A stretch of 40,879 nt of DNA from Variovorax sp. WDL1 (lineage in GTDB: Bacteria > Pseudomonadota > Gammaproteobacteria > Burkholderiales > Burkholderiaceae_C): NCBI RefSeq assembly GCF_001541225.1, contig NZ_LMTS01000114.1, positions 1-40,879 of the forward strand, given 5' to 3'. The notes beneath the pieces are model-generated. The model was not told the origin of the DNA and did no database searches. It saw nothing but the letters and a program-made list of their open reading frames with translations. Both the position numbers and the translations under genes were made by a program. Below are positions 32,027 to 40,363 of the stretch, piece after piece (the stretch's first letter is position 1; each line of letters opens with the position of its first letter).

Positions 32027-33195
32027 ATTCACCGTTTCCTGTCTTTGTGTGCTTCCCGGGACTGCGCTCGTCGGCGCTGGTCGCGCTCGCTCTTGTGCTG
32101 AGCTGCGCAACAGTCGGCACGGCATTCGCATCCCCGGGTGCGCACGGACCCAATGGCGAGCACCTGGACGCGGCGGGAAGCGCCACCGGCACCTCGGGAC
32201 TCGCCCGCCTGCCCGATGGCAGCGTGCAAGTACCGATGCTGGCCCAGCGCCGCCTTGGCGTGAGGACCATGCTGGCCCTGGAAACCGAGGCTGCCGCCAC
32301 GATCGAATTGCCGGGCCGGATCGTGGTCGACCCCAACGCCGGCGGCCGCGTCCAGCCCGTGCATGGCGGACGCATCGAGGCAGGCCCGCGCGGCTTGCCC
32401 GTGGCCGGCCAGGCGGTGCGGCAAGGGGACGTGCTGGCCTATGTGAAGCACCATGCCGAACCCTATGCGCAGGCGAACCAGCAGGCGCAGCTGGCCGAGT
32501 TGCGCAGCAGCCGGCAGTTGGCGGCGCAGCGTGTCGAGCGCCTGCAATCGCTCGAAGGCACGGTGCCGCGCAAGGAGATCGAAGCAGCTCGCGCCGAGCT
32601 GCAGAGCCTTTCCGCGCGCGAGAAGAGCATCGGCGCGAGCCTGGGCGTGCGCGAAGCGCTTGCCGCCCCCGTCTCCGGGGTGATCGCGCGGGCCGACGCA
32701 GTGGCCGGCCAGATCGTCGAGGCGCGCGACGTCCTGTTCGAAGTCATCGATCCGTCGCGTGTGCTGGTCGAGGCAACGACCGCCGACGCGGCCCTGCCTG
32801 CACGCCTCGCAGACGCCTCCCTGCAGGGACTGCCCGGCGTGACGCTCAAGCCGCTCGGTGCCGCGCGCTCGCTGCGCGACGGCGTGCTGCCGATCACCTT
32901 CCAGGCACGGCCCGGCAAGGACGGCACCGCATTGCCGCTGGCGGTGGGCCAGCCGGTCACGGTCCTCGCGTCGCTCGACGAGCGCATCAAGGGCTTCGTA
33001 TTGCCCGCGCAGTCCGTCGTGCGCAACAGCGCCAACGAGCCGATCGTGTGGATCAAGTCCGGCGCCGAGCGCTACATCCCGCAGCCGGTGCAATACCGGG
33101 CATTGGACGCCGCCACCGTGATCGTCGTCCAGGGCCTCGGCGCCGACAACCGCGTGGTGGTGCAAGGCGCGTCGCTGATCGCGCAGATCCGCTGA
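32023..33195 (+). CDS. czcB: CzcB-like periplasmic adaptor (membrane fusion protein)
   Basis: Links the RND pump to the outer-membrane channel. The 390-residue protein has a signal peptide ([21 protein letters not shown]), a conserved [12 protein letters not shown] segment (38-49), a barrel-sandwich domain split around a short alpha-hairpin (about 150-215, [23 protein letters not shown]), beta-barrel and membrane-proximal domains ending at [13 protein letters not shown]. Translation is coupled to the preceding gene (ATGA) and the pump gene starts 13 nt later. Confidence 0.9.
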   Translation: MNSPFPVFVCFPGLRSSALVALALVLSCATVGTAFASPGAHGPNGEHLDAAGSATGTSGLARLPDGSVQVPMLAQRRLGVRTMLALETEAAATIELPGRIVVDPNAGGRVQPVHGGRIEAGPRGLPVAGQAVRQGDVLAYVKHHAEPYAQANQQAQLAELRSSRQLAAQRVERLQSLEGTVPRKEIEAARAELQSLSAREKSIGASLGVREALAAPVSGVIARADAVAGQIVEARDVLFEVIDPSRVLVEATTADAALPARLADASLQGLPGVTLKPLGAARSLRDGVLPITFQARPGKDGTALPLAVGQPVTVLASLDERIKGFVLPAQSVVRNSANEPIVWIKSGAERYIPQPVQYRALDAATVIVVQGLGADNRVVVQGASLIAQIR

Positions 33196-33208
33196 ACGGA
33201 GCCGCCGA

Positions 33209-36200
33209 ATGTTCAACTGGATCGTTCGAAGCAGCCTGCACAACCGACTCTTCGTGCTGGCCCTGGCCGCGCTGCTGCTGGCATACGGTGCCGTCACCGC
33301 GTGGCGCACGCCGGTGGATGTGTTCCCCGACCTCAACAAGCCGCTGGTCACCGTCCTCACCGAGGCCGGCGGGATGGCGCCCGAGGAGGTGGAGCAGCTC
33401 GTCACCTTTCCCATCGAAACCGCGCTCAACGGCATGCCGGGGGTGACGCGGGTGCGCTCCACCTCGGGCGTGGGCCTGTCCATCCTCTATGCCGAATTCG
33501 ACTGGGGCACCGATGTGTATCGCAACCGCCAGCTGGTCGCCGAGCGCCTGGCGCTGGTGCGCGAGCAGCTGCCCGGCGGCATCACGCCCATCATGGGCCC
33601 GGTCTCCTCGATCATGGGCGAGGTGATGCTGATCGCGCTGCCCCTTGCCGAAGGCAAATCCGCGGCCGACCCGATGCGGGCGCGCGAGTATGCCGACTTC
33701 GTGCTGCGGCCGCGCCTGCTGTCGATCGCCGGCGTCTCCCAGGTCATCCCGATCGGCGGCGACGTGAGGCAGTTGCGCGTGGAGCCCGACACGGCCCGGA
33801 TGGCGCAGTTCGGCGTGTCGCTCACCCAGGTCGAGCAGGCCTTGCGCGGCTTCGCGGGCAATGCCGGCGGCGGCTTCATCGATCTCAACAGCCGGGAGTT
33901 CCTGATCCGGCACCTCGGCCGCACCAATCGGGTGGAGGACCTGCAGGGCATCGCCGTGGCGTGGAAAGATGGGCGCCCGGTGCTGCTGGACCAGGTGGCC
34001 AACGTGAGGTTCGCCGCCGGCATGAAGCGCGGCGATGCCGGCTACAACGGTGCGCCGGCGGTCATCGTGAGCGTGCAGAAGCAGCCCGCCGCCGACACGG
34101 TGCAGCTCACCAAAGCCATCGAGACCGCCCTCGACGAGCTGAAGCAGGGCTTGCCGCCCGGCCTGACTGCCCCCAAGGTGCTGTTTCGCCAGGCCGACTT
34201 CATCGAGGCATCGATCCGCAACGTGAGCGAGGCGCTGCGCGACGGCGCCATCATGGTGGCGATCGTGCTGTTCGCATTCCTGCTGTCGGCACGCACTACG
34301 CTGATCTCGCTGGTGGCCATCCCGCTGTCGCTGGCCGTCACGGCACTGGTGTTCAAGCTGCTGGGTCAATCGATCAACGTGATGACCCTGGGCGGCCTCG
34401 CCATCGCGATCGGCGAGCTGGTCGACGATGCGGTGGTCGACGTGGAGAACGTCCTTCGCCGACTCAAGCAGAACCGTGCCAGCGGCGATCCGCTGCCGGC
34501 GCTGGAAGTGGTGCGCCGCGCCAGCATCGAGGTGCGTTCGGCCATCGTCTACGCGACCGTGATCGTGGTGCTGGTCTTCGTGCCGCTGTTCGCGCTGCCG
34601 GGCATCGAGGGGCGGCTGTTCTCGCCGCTCGGTACCGCCTACATCGTCTCGATCCTGGCTTCGATGCTGGTGTCGATGACCGTCACCCCTGTCCTGTGCC
34701 TCTACCTGCTGCCGAAGATGAATCGCCTCGGCCATGGCGACAGCCCGCTGGTCGTGCGCCTCAAGCGCTGGGACGAAAGGGTCCTGGCCTGGTCCTTCGC
34801 TCGCGCCAGGCTCCTGCTCGCAGTCGCCATGCTGGCCGTGGCTGCTGCCGCGGCCAGCGTGCCCTTCTTTCCCCGTGCCTTCCTTCCTGCCTTCAACGAA
34901 GGATCGCTGGTGCTCGGCATGGTCTTCAATCCCGGCACGGCCCTGACCGAGGCGAATCGAATGGGTGCCCTTGCGGAGACCCTGATCGCCCAGGTGCCCG
35001 AGGTGATCCAGGTCGGGCGGCGCACAGGACGCGCCGAGCTCGACGAGCATGCCGAGGGCGTGCACTCGGCCGAGATCGACGTCGACCTGAAGCGCTCCGA
35101 CCGCGGCCGCGAGACCGTGATGGCGGACATCCGGGCCCGGCTCTCGGTGCTGCCGGCGCAGGTCGCGATCGGGCAGCCGATTTCCCACCGGCTGGACCAC
35201 TTGTTGTCGGGCGTTCGCGCGCAGATCGCGCTGAAGATCTTCGGCGACGACACCGACACCCTGCGCGGCCTGGGCGAGCAGATGCGCCAAGGGCTGTCGG
35301 GCGTTCCGGGCCTGGTCGACCTGACCGTGGAAAAGCAGGTCCTGATCCCGCAGATCACCGTGAGGCTCGACCAGCGCAAGCTTGCGCAGACCGGCCTTTC
35401 CCCGGGCGAGGCGATCCGGATTCTCCAGGCCCTCACCGATGGCGCGCACGGCGCCCAGATCGTCGACGGCCAGCGCCGCTACGACCTGGTGCTGCGCCTG
35501 CCGGACGGACGCCGCAGCCCGCAGGACCTCGCAGCCACGCTGATCGACACGCCGGCCGGCCGCCTGCCGGTCTCCGCAATCGCGACGGTCGAGGAAACCG
35601 ACGGCCCCAACCAGATCGGGCGCGAGAACGGGCGCAGGCGCATCGTGGTCTACGCCAACACCGACGGCTCCGACATGGGCAAGGTCATCGAGAACATCCG
35701 GGGCGTGATCGCCAGGACCTCGCTGCCGCCTGGCACCTTCGTGAGCCTCGAAGGCCAGTTCCAGGCCCAGGAGCAGGCGATGAACCTGATCGTCGGCCTC
35801 TCGATGGTCTCGCTCGCGATGATCTTCCTCGTGCTGTACGCGCGCTACAAATCCGCCGTCCTGGCAGGCATCGTGATGGTCAACATTCCGCTCGCGCTCA
35901 TCGGCAGCGTGGTGGCGATGTGGCTGGCCGGCGTGAGCCTGTCGGTGGCCTCCATGGTGGGCTTCATCACGCTGGCGGGCATCGCCGCACGCAACGGCAT
36001 CCTGAAGATCAGCCACTACATCAACCTCTGCAAGTTCGAGGGCGAGACCTTCAGCCAGGCAATGATCGTGCGCGGCTCGCTGGAACGCCTGACGCCCGTG
36101 CTCATGACGGCGCTGGTGGCGGCGTTCGCGCTGACGCCGCTGCTTCTGTCCGCCGACGCGCCGGGCAAGGAGATCCTGCACCCGGTGGCGGTGGTGATCT

Positions 36201-36349
36201 TCGGCGGCCTGGTCAGCTCGACACTGCTCGACACCTTGCTCACGCCGGTCCTCTTCTGGATGTTCGGCCGGCGCGGGATGGAGCGGCTGGTCGACGAAGA
36301 CAAGGAAAGCGAAGCCGGCCCGCGGCCGATCCCGCAGATCACCTACTGA
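33209..36349 (+). CDS. czcA: CzcA-like heavy-metal RND efflux pump
   Basis: Proton-driven inner-membrane pump of 1046 residues; family length and the 12-helix layout with two large periplasmic loops are intact ([21 protein letters not shown] near the N-terminus; [35 protein letters not shown]). The TM4 proton-relay motif reads [14 protein letters not shown] (401-414). This differs from the DFGxIVDG of zinc/cobalt/cadmium CzcA pumps and from the AIGAMVDAA of Cu/Ag pumps, so the cation cannot be named. It follows the adaptor gene by 13 nt. The protein exports cations from periplasm or cytoplasm. Confidence 0.93.
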   Translation: MFNWIVRSSLHNRLFVLALAALLLAYGAVTAWRTPVDVFPDLNKPLVTVLTEAGGMAPEEVEQLVTFPIETALNGMPGVTRVRSTSGVGLSILYAEFDWGTDVYRNRQLVAERLALVREQLPGGITPIMGPVSSIMGEVMLIALPLAEGKSAADPMRAREYADFVLRPRLLSIAGVSQVIPIGGDVRQLRVEPDTARMAQFGVSLTQVEQALRGFAGNAGGGFIDLNSREFLIRHLGRTNRVEDLQGIAVAWKDGRPVLLDQVANVRFAAGMKRGDAGYNGAPAVIVSVQKQPAADTVQLTKAIETALDELKQGLPPGLTAPKVLFRQADFIEASIRNVSEALRDGAIMVAIVLFAFLLSARTTLISLVAIPLSLAVTALVFKLLGQSINVMTLGGLAIAIGELVDDAVVDVENVLRRLKQNRASGDPLPALEVVRRASIEVRSAIVYATVIVVLVFVPLFALPGIEGRLFSPLGTAYIVSILASMLVSMTVTPVLCLYLLPKMNRLGHGDSPLVVRLKRWDERVLAWSFARARLLLAVAMLAVAAAAASVPFFPRAFLPAFNEGSLVLGMVFNPGTALTEANRMGALAETLIAQVPEVIQVGRRTGRAELDEHAEGVHSAEIDVDLKRSDRGRETVMADIRARLSVLPAQVAIGQPISHRLDHLLSGVRAQIALKIFGDDTDTLRGLGEQMRQGLSGVPGLVDLTVEKQVLIPQITVRLDQRKLAQTGLSPGEAIRILQALTDGAHGAQIVDGQRRYDLVLRLPDGRRSPQDLAATLIDTPAGRLPVSAIATVEETDGPNQIGRENGRRRIVVYANTDGSDMGKVIENIRGVIARTSLPPGTFVSLEGQFQAQEQAMNLIVGLSMVSLAMIFLVLYARYKSAVLAGIVMVNIPLALIGSVVAMWLAGVSLSVASMVGFITLAGIAARNGILKISHYINLCKFEGETFSQAMIVRGSLERLTPVLMTALVAAFALTPLLLSADAPGKEILHPVAVVIFGGLVSSTLLDTLLTPVLFWMFGRRGMERLVDEDKESEAGPRPIPQITY

Positions 36350-36421
36350 GCAAGCAGGATTCCAAAGGCCGTCGGCGCCGCCTGCCAAAGAGCGCCACAA
36401 CGAAACAAAGGAAATGATTCC

Positions 36422-36817
36422 ATGACTATCAAGAGCAGATCCCTGCGCCATCTGGTCGCGGCGGTGGTGATGAGTACCTCGGCCCTGGCCGCCACGCAGG
36501 CGTTCGCCCACGGGGCGGCCAAGCCGAAGCATGGCGGCGTGGTGCAAAGCGCCAGCGACCTGTCCTTCGAGCTGGTGCCCACGGGCGACGGCGCGACCCT
36601 CTACGTGATCGACCACGATGCAGAGTTCGATACGGCCGGGACCAGCGGCAAGCTCACGGCACTGAACGGCGCCGACAGGTCCGAGGCCGAGCTCAAGCCC
36701 GCCGGCGGCAACAAGCTGGAAGCCAAGGGCGTGAAGCTGGCCAAGGGCTCGAAAGTGGTCGCCGTACTGACGACCCCTGCCAAGAAGGCGGTCACTGTGC
36801 GCTTCACGATGAAGTGA
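36422..36817 (+). CDS. Small periplasmic protein of the efflux cluster
   Basis: A 131-residue protein with signal peptide (RHLVAAVVMSTSALAATQAFA) and a compact mature domain starting HGAAKPKHGGVV; the two His of this segment recall metal-site motifs. The rest is a beta-rich fold (SFELVPTGDGATLYVIDH, KVVAVLTTPAKKAVTVRFTMK). AAAGGAAA lies 10 nt before ATG 36422. It lies 72 nt after czcA and is probably co-transcribed. A decayed second copy is at 39201. Probable role: periplasmic metal chaperone, inferred from place only. Confidence 0.75.
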   Translation: MTIKSRSLRHLVAAVVMSTSALAATQAFAHGAAKPKHGGVVQSASDLSFELVPTGDGATLYVIDHDAEFDTAGTSGKLTALNGADRSEAELKPAGGNKLEAKGVKLAKGSKVVAVLTTPAKKAVTVRFTMK

Positions 36818-36857
36818 TGCTCCGGATGCCCCAATAGGCACGAGCACTGATGAAGCC

Positions 36858-37010
36858 TCAGTCGAGCGTCACCACCTTGACGTAGAGTTCTACCGCCAGC
36901 CAGCCAAGCAAAGCGGCAGCGCCTATCGCGAGGATGACGGAGCAGAGTCTCCCGTGTTCGACTCGCTTGCGTGCAGGGCCAGCCTGGCGGCCGTGTGCCG
37001 GGTCTTTCAT
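36858..37010 (-). CDS. Possible 50-residue membrane peptide
   Basis: ATG 37010 opens a frame with a basic start (MKDPAHGRQAGPARKRVEHG) followed by one hydrophobic helix (CSVILAIGAAALLGWLAVELYV) and a stop. Its ATG overlaps the stop of an upstream 38-codon frame (ATGA). Basic cytoplasmic side plus one helix is the layout of real small membrane proteins; no ribosome site of its own is visible, as expected if coupled. Confidence 0.4.
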   Translation of the reverse strand: MKDPAHGRQAGPARKRVEHGRLCSVILAIGAAALLGWLAVELYVKVVTLD

Positions 37011-37123
37011 TGCGATGCCGGCCGCACGCGGGTGACCGACGGGTGTACATGGACATCGAACTTTTCATCCCCATCGTCGAAGCGCATCTCGACCTCTGCT
37101 CGATCAAGTTCTGCAACGAGCAT
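37007..37123 (-). CDS. Possible 38-residue peptide coupled to the membrane peptide
   Basis: ATG 37123 opens MLVAELDRAEVEMRFDDGDE, then KFDVHVHPSVTRVRPASQ and a TGA that overlaps the ATG of the next frame by 4 nt. Charged, strand-like, no signal peptide. Such overlap is typical of real gene pairs, but both are too short to be sure. Confidence 0.3.
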   Translation of the reverse strand: MLVAELDRAEVEMRFDDGDEKFDVHVHPSVTRVRPASQ

Positions 37124-37225
37124 CCGAGCACGCCACCCAAAGAAGAGCGAGGAAGAAAAGCAGCATCGCATTCCAGCGCACCCTCCCCAGGTTGGTCCGG
37201 GATTGGCGTACCCGCACCACGCCGC

Positions 37226-38551
37226 TCATTCCGCTACACCGCCCTGTTCTGCTCCCTTCGCGGCCGCCACGGGTACTCGGCTCGCGAGCACCTTGTCGAT
37301 GATCTTGCCGTCCATGTCGACGATCTCGAAGCGCCATCCCTCCCATTCCACCGCGTCGGTGATCCGGGGCAGGCGGCCGGTCAGCAGCATCATCATGCCG
37401 CTCAGAGTGTGGTAGCGGCCGCGGTCCTCTTCGGGCACCTGGTCGAGTCCCAGGCGGTCTTTCAGCTCGGGCACGGGGATGTGGCCATCGAGGAACCAGC
37501 TCCCGTCTTCGCGCTGCACGGCCCATGACGTCTCGGGATCGCGCGGCTGGAACTCGCCTGTGAGCGCCTCGATCAGGTCCTGCAGGGTCACGATGCCCTG
37601 GACCTCGCCGTACTCGTCCACCACAAATGCCATGTGAACGTCGGACAAGCGGAAGTTGTCGAGGAGCTCCATGCCGGTGAGGGTTTCGGGGACGTACAAC
37701 GGCGGCTGCAGCGTTTGGCTCTCCAGCTCCCGTGGTGCGCCCCGCAATGCCTGCGACAGCCATTTTCTTGCATTGATGACCCCCAGCACATTGTCGAGGC
37801 CACCGCGAACCACCGGGAAATGCGCGTGATCCGAGGCCTCGATGCGCGCCAGGTTGTCATCGAACGGCAGGTCGATGTCGAGCGTTGTCACACTGCCGCG
37901 CGGCACCATCAGCGAGCCGATCTGGCGATCGTCGAGCCGGAACACGTTGCGCACCATCACATGCTCGTGCGATTCGATCACGCCCGCGGTCGTGCCTTCG
38001 ACCAACATGGCATGGATTTCCTCCTCGGTCACCGGGCTGCCGCTGGTCTCCTTCACGCCCAGCAGGCGCAAGAGCGTGCGCGTCGACATCGACAGCAGCA
38101 CCACGAAGGGCTTGGTCGCGACGGCCAGCCAGTTGATGGGCTGTGCCATCAGCCGCGCAAAGGTTTCCGGATACGACTGGCCGATGCGCTTGGGCACCAG
38201 CTCACCAACGACGATCGAAAAGTAGGTGATCAGCAGCACCACAAGTCCTGTCGCACCGTAGTTGCCCCAGGCTGGCGGTACCCCCAGCGAGGCGAGCCAA
38301 AGGGCCAGGGGCGCCGCCAACGCCGCCTCGCCTACGATGCCGTTGAGCACGCCGATGGAGGTGATGCCGATCTGGATCGTCGACAGGAAACGCGTCGGAT
38401 CCTGGCCCAGTTTGACGGCCGCAGCGGCCGAACGGTTGCCCTCATCGACCAGCTTCTGCAACCGGGCCTTGCGCGCGGTGACCAGCGCGATTTCAGACAT
38501 GGCGAACAGGCCATTGAGCAGGATGAGAGCAAAAAGTATGGCTATTTCCAT
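37226..38551 (-). CDS. CorC/HlyC-family CNNM-CBS membrane protein
   Basis: A 441-residue protein of the 'hemolysin'/CorC class: a DUF21 (CNNM) membrane domain with four hydrophobic segments (about 1-190; IAILFALILLNGLFAMSEIAL, starting almost at residue 1), tandem CBS domains (about 205-330; RGSVTTLDIDLPFDD, VVDEYGEVQGIVTLQDLIEA) and a C-terminal CorC_HlyC domain (about 345-430). Members are linked to divalent-cation (Mg/Co) transport and resistance. Start ATG 38551 lacks a ribosome site but fits the first helix. It does not overlap neighbouring genes and sits next to the metal cluster. Confidence 0.92.
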   Translation of the reverse strand: MEIAILFALILLNGLFAMSEIALVTARKARLQKLVDEGNRSAAAAVKLGQDPTRFLSTIQIGITSIGVLNGIVGEAALAAPLALWLASLGVPPAWGNYGATGLVVLLITYFSIVVGELVPKRIGQSYPETFARLMAQPINWLAVATKPFVVLLSMSTRTLLRLLGVKETSGSPVTEEEIHAMLVEGTTAGVIESHEHVMVRNVFRLDDRQIGSLMVPRGSVTTLDIDLPFDDNLARIEASDHAHFPVVRGGLDNVLGVINARKWLSQALRGAPRELESQTLQPPLYVPETLTGMELLDNFRLSDVHMAFVVDEYGEVQGIVTLQDLIEALTGEFQPRDPETSWAVQREDGSWFLDGHIPVPELKDRLGLDQVPEEDRGRYHTLSGMMMLLTGRLPRITDAVEWEGWRFEIVDMDGKIIDKVLASRVPVAAAKGAEQGGVAE

Positions 38552-38682
38552 AGAGATGTGTAGCAGGCACTAAAAAGGGAACACTCGGTTCAGGCTCCAG
38601 GCGCGGCCGTCGACCCATCAACCGGCGGCATGCCGATTGCGGGATGCGAACACATCCCAGGCCAAGAGTGGCCGCCTAAGAG

Positions 38683-39039
38683 TCAGACGATCAGGACGCT
38701 TGCCGCGCAAGGGGGCCGTTGCGGCCCTTCGAGGTAGGGTGACCGCAGGATCACGTCGGCCGGTGGCCGGGGGCGTGCTGCAGTGAGCATTTGTTCGCCG
38801 CGGTCATGCTGGATGTTCAACAGTGCGGCAAGGTCGAGCACATGCTCTGCGTGCGGTTGGTCGTCGATCAGGTGATCATCAAGCGACCCACTGAAATCGG
38901 TATGCAGCGATTCCGCAACGGCTTGACCATGACCCTGGGACAGATCCCCAGCCACGAGGGCGAAGCGCTCTTCCGTCATGGCGACGCCTGACCACAGAAA
39001 AATGACGGCAAGCAACAGCGCGACGACCCGGGGAGGCAT
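38683..39039 (-). CDS. Second CzcI-like exported protein
   Basis: A 118-residue protein with a signal peptide (VVALLLAVIFLWSGVAM), an acidic/His middle (DDHLIDDQPHAEHVLDLAAL) and a Pro-rich C-terminal part (ARPRPPADVILRSPYLEGPQRPP). It has the same plan as the CzcI-like protein at 29579 (both end with a ...L.G..RPP stretch), so the two are probably distant paralogues. AGGG lies 5 nt before ATG 39039. It is not in a visible operon with a pump. Confidence 0.55.
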   Translation of the reverse strand: MPPRVVALLLAVIFLWSGVAMTEERFALVAGDLSQGHGQAVAESLHTDFSGSLDDHLIDDQPHAEHVLDLAALLNIQHDRGEQMLTAARPRPPADVILRSPYLEGPQRPPCAASVLIV

Positions 39040-39200
39040 GGACCCTGAAGTGTACAGGTGGCGCAGTCACTTGCCGCGGCGAGAGCGCCCTCGGATACGG
39101 CGAGTGCCGGCACCGCTTTACCGCCCAGGCGGGAGTCCGGGATTTCGGGGATTCCGGAGCAGGTGGGGCGCTGTTAACCTTTGCAGCAGTTGTAAAAGCG

Positions 39201-39276
39201 CTCTACGTGATCGACAGCGGCGACGAGTTCGACCCCAACGGCACCGGCGGCAAGCCGCCTCACGATGAAGTGATGC
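39201..39276 (+). pseudogene. Decayed copy of the small periplasmic protein gene
   Basis: Identical 15-nt CTCTACGTGATCGAC occurs here (39201) and in the intact gene (36599), then both read ...GA(C/T)GAG-like TTCGA...GGC..C.GCGGCAAG. CACGATGAAGTGATGC also recurs (39261 and 36805). The middle, from after the GGCAAG to before the terminal FTMK codons, is missing, and the joint is out of frame. Translation here gives ALYVIDSGDEFDPNGTGGK. It is a duplicate that lost its 5' half and an internal block. The rest of 39040-39200 shows no gene. Confidence 0.7.
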
Positions 39277-39280
39277 ACCC

Positions 39281-40336
39281 ATGGCAAGTCGCCTGACCCG
39301 TCTGCCTGCTCTGCGCGGCGGTCTGCTGGCCTTGCTGGCGGCCGTACTGTTCGGGGTCAGCACACCCCTCGTGCAGCGATTCGGCGCAGGGCTGGGCGCC
39401 TTCACGACCGCCGCTCTTCTCTACGCGGGCGCGGCCGCGGTCGGCGCGCTCTCGCGCCGGCACGTGGAGCGCGAGGCGCAGATGGTGCGCGGGGACCTGC
39501 CCCGCCTGATGTCCATGGCGGCATTCGGTGCCGTGCTGGGACCCGTGGCCATGGCCTGGGGCCTCCAGCACACCAGCGGCACGAGCGCTTCGCTGATGCT
39601 GACGCTCGAAGCACTCTTCACGGCGGTGCTGGCGCGCTTCCTGTACCAGGAGATGATGGACCGCCGCGTCTGGGCCGCCATGCTGCTGCTTCTGGCTGGC
39701 GGTGCAGCGCTGGTGCTGGACCAGGGCCGCAGCGGCGGAACACAGCTCTGGGGCATGCTGGCGGTGTTGCTGGCCACTGCAGCCTGGGGTGCGGACAACA
39801 CGCTCTCCCGCGGGCTCGCCGAGCGAGATCCTGGGCAAGTGGTCCTGGGCAAGGCCGTGCTCGGCGCAACGGCGACGGCCCTGCTCGCGTGGGTCTTCAG
39901 GGACCCGATGCCGACCTTGGGTGCCGCGATCGCGTTGTTCCTCGTCGGCGCGAGCGGCTATGGCCTGAGCCTGCGCTTCTACCTGCTTGCGCAGCGCGCA
40001 TTCGGCGCTGCGCGGACCGGCTCCGTTTTCGCGTTCGCACCCTTCATCGGCGCAGCCCTTGCAATCATGCTCGGAGACCGCAGCGGGACATGGGTGATGG
40101 CCGCGGGCGGCATGCTCATGATGTTCGGCGTGGTCCTTCACCTGGCCGAATCGCACGGACACGAACATGCACATGAGCCCCTGGTCCATGAACATGCCCA
40201 CTCGCACGACGACGGACATCACACGCACAGCCACGACGTGATGCCGCACGGGTCGCACAGCCATCTCCACACACACGAGCCAACGCGCCACAGCCACGCC
40301 CACGTGCCGGATGCGCACCACCGGCACGAGCATTGA
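39281..40336 (+). CDS. DMT/EamA-family transporter with His-rich C-terminal tail
   Basis: A 351-residue membrane protein with about ten hydrophobic helices in two EamA-like repeats (about 8-145 and 155-290; LLALLAAVLFGVSTPLVQRF, LLATAAWGADNTLSRGLAE). The last 62 residues carry 24 histidines in HxH-type spacing (HGHEHAHEP, HDDGHHTHSH, HSHLHTHE). Such tails bind Zn/Ni/Co and occur on metal transporters, but are unusual on EamA proteins. ATG 39281 lies within a few bases of the decayed gene end; its ribosome site is weak. A metal-linked role fits the neighbours; the substrate is unknown. Confidence 0.87.
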   Translation: MASRLTRLPALRGGLLALLAAVLFGVSTPLVQRFGAGLGAFTTAALLYAGAAAVGALSRRHVEREAQMVRGDLPRLMSMAAFGAVLGPVAMAWGLQHTSGTSASLMLTLEALFTAVLARFLYQEMMDRRVWAAMLLLLAGGAALVLDQGRSGGTQLWGMLAVLLATAAWGADNTLSRGLAERDPGQVVLGKAVLGATATALLAWVFRDPMPTLGAAIALFLVGASGYGLSLRFYLLAQRAFGAARTGSVFAFAPFIGAALAIMLGDRSGTWVMAAGGMLMMFGVVLHLAESHGHEHAHEPLVHEHAHSHDDGHHTHSHDVMPHGSHSHLHTHEPTRHSHAHVPDAHHRHEH

Positions 40337-40363
40337 GCTTTCGACGCACCAGCTGCCCCAAGG

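Noticed and set aside
33053..36847. A 1264-codon minus-strand open frame opposite czcA
   Set aside because: Composition (His, Gln, Asp, Arg repeats) is that of an antisense shadow; czcA on the plus strand has all family motifs.
37104..37163. 20-residue frame MLLFFLALLWVACSDARCRT
   Set aside because: Resembles a lipoprotein signal but stops at once, and the same DNA is better explained as the leader of the coupled micro-ORFs; too short to defend.
40140..40336. Repetitive CAC/CAT-rich DNA as a repeat array
   Set aside because: It is the coding sequence of the His-rich tail, not a DNA repeat with a fixed unit, and not a CRISPR.
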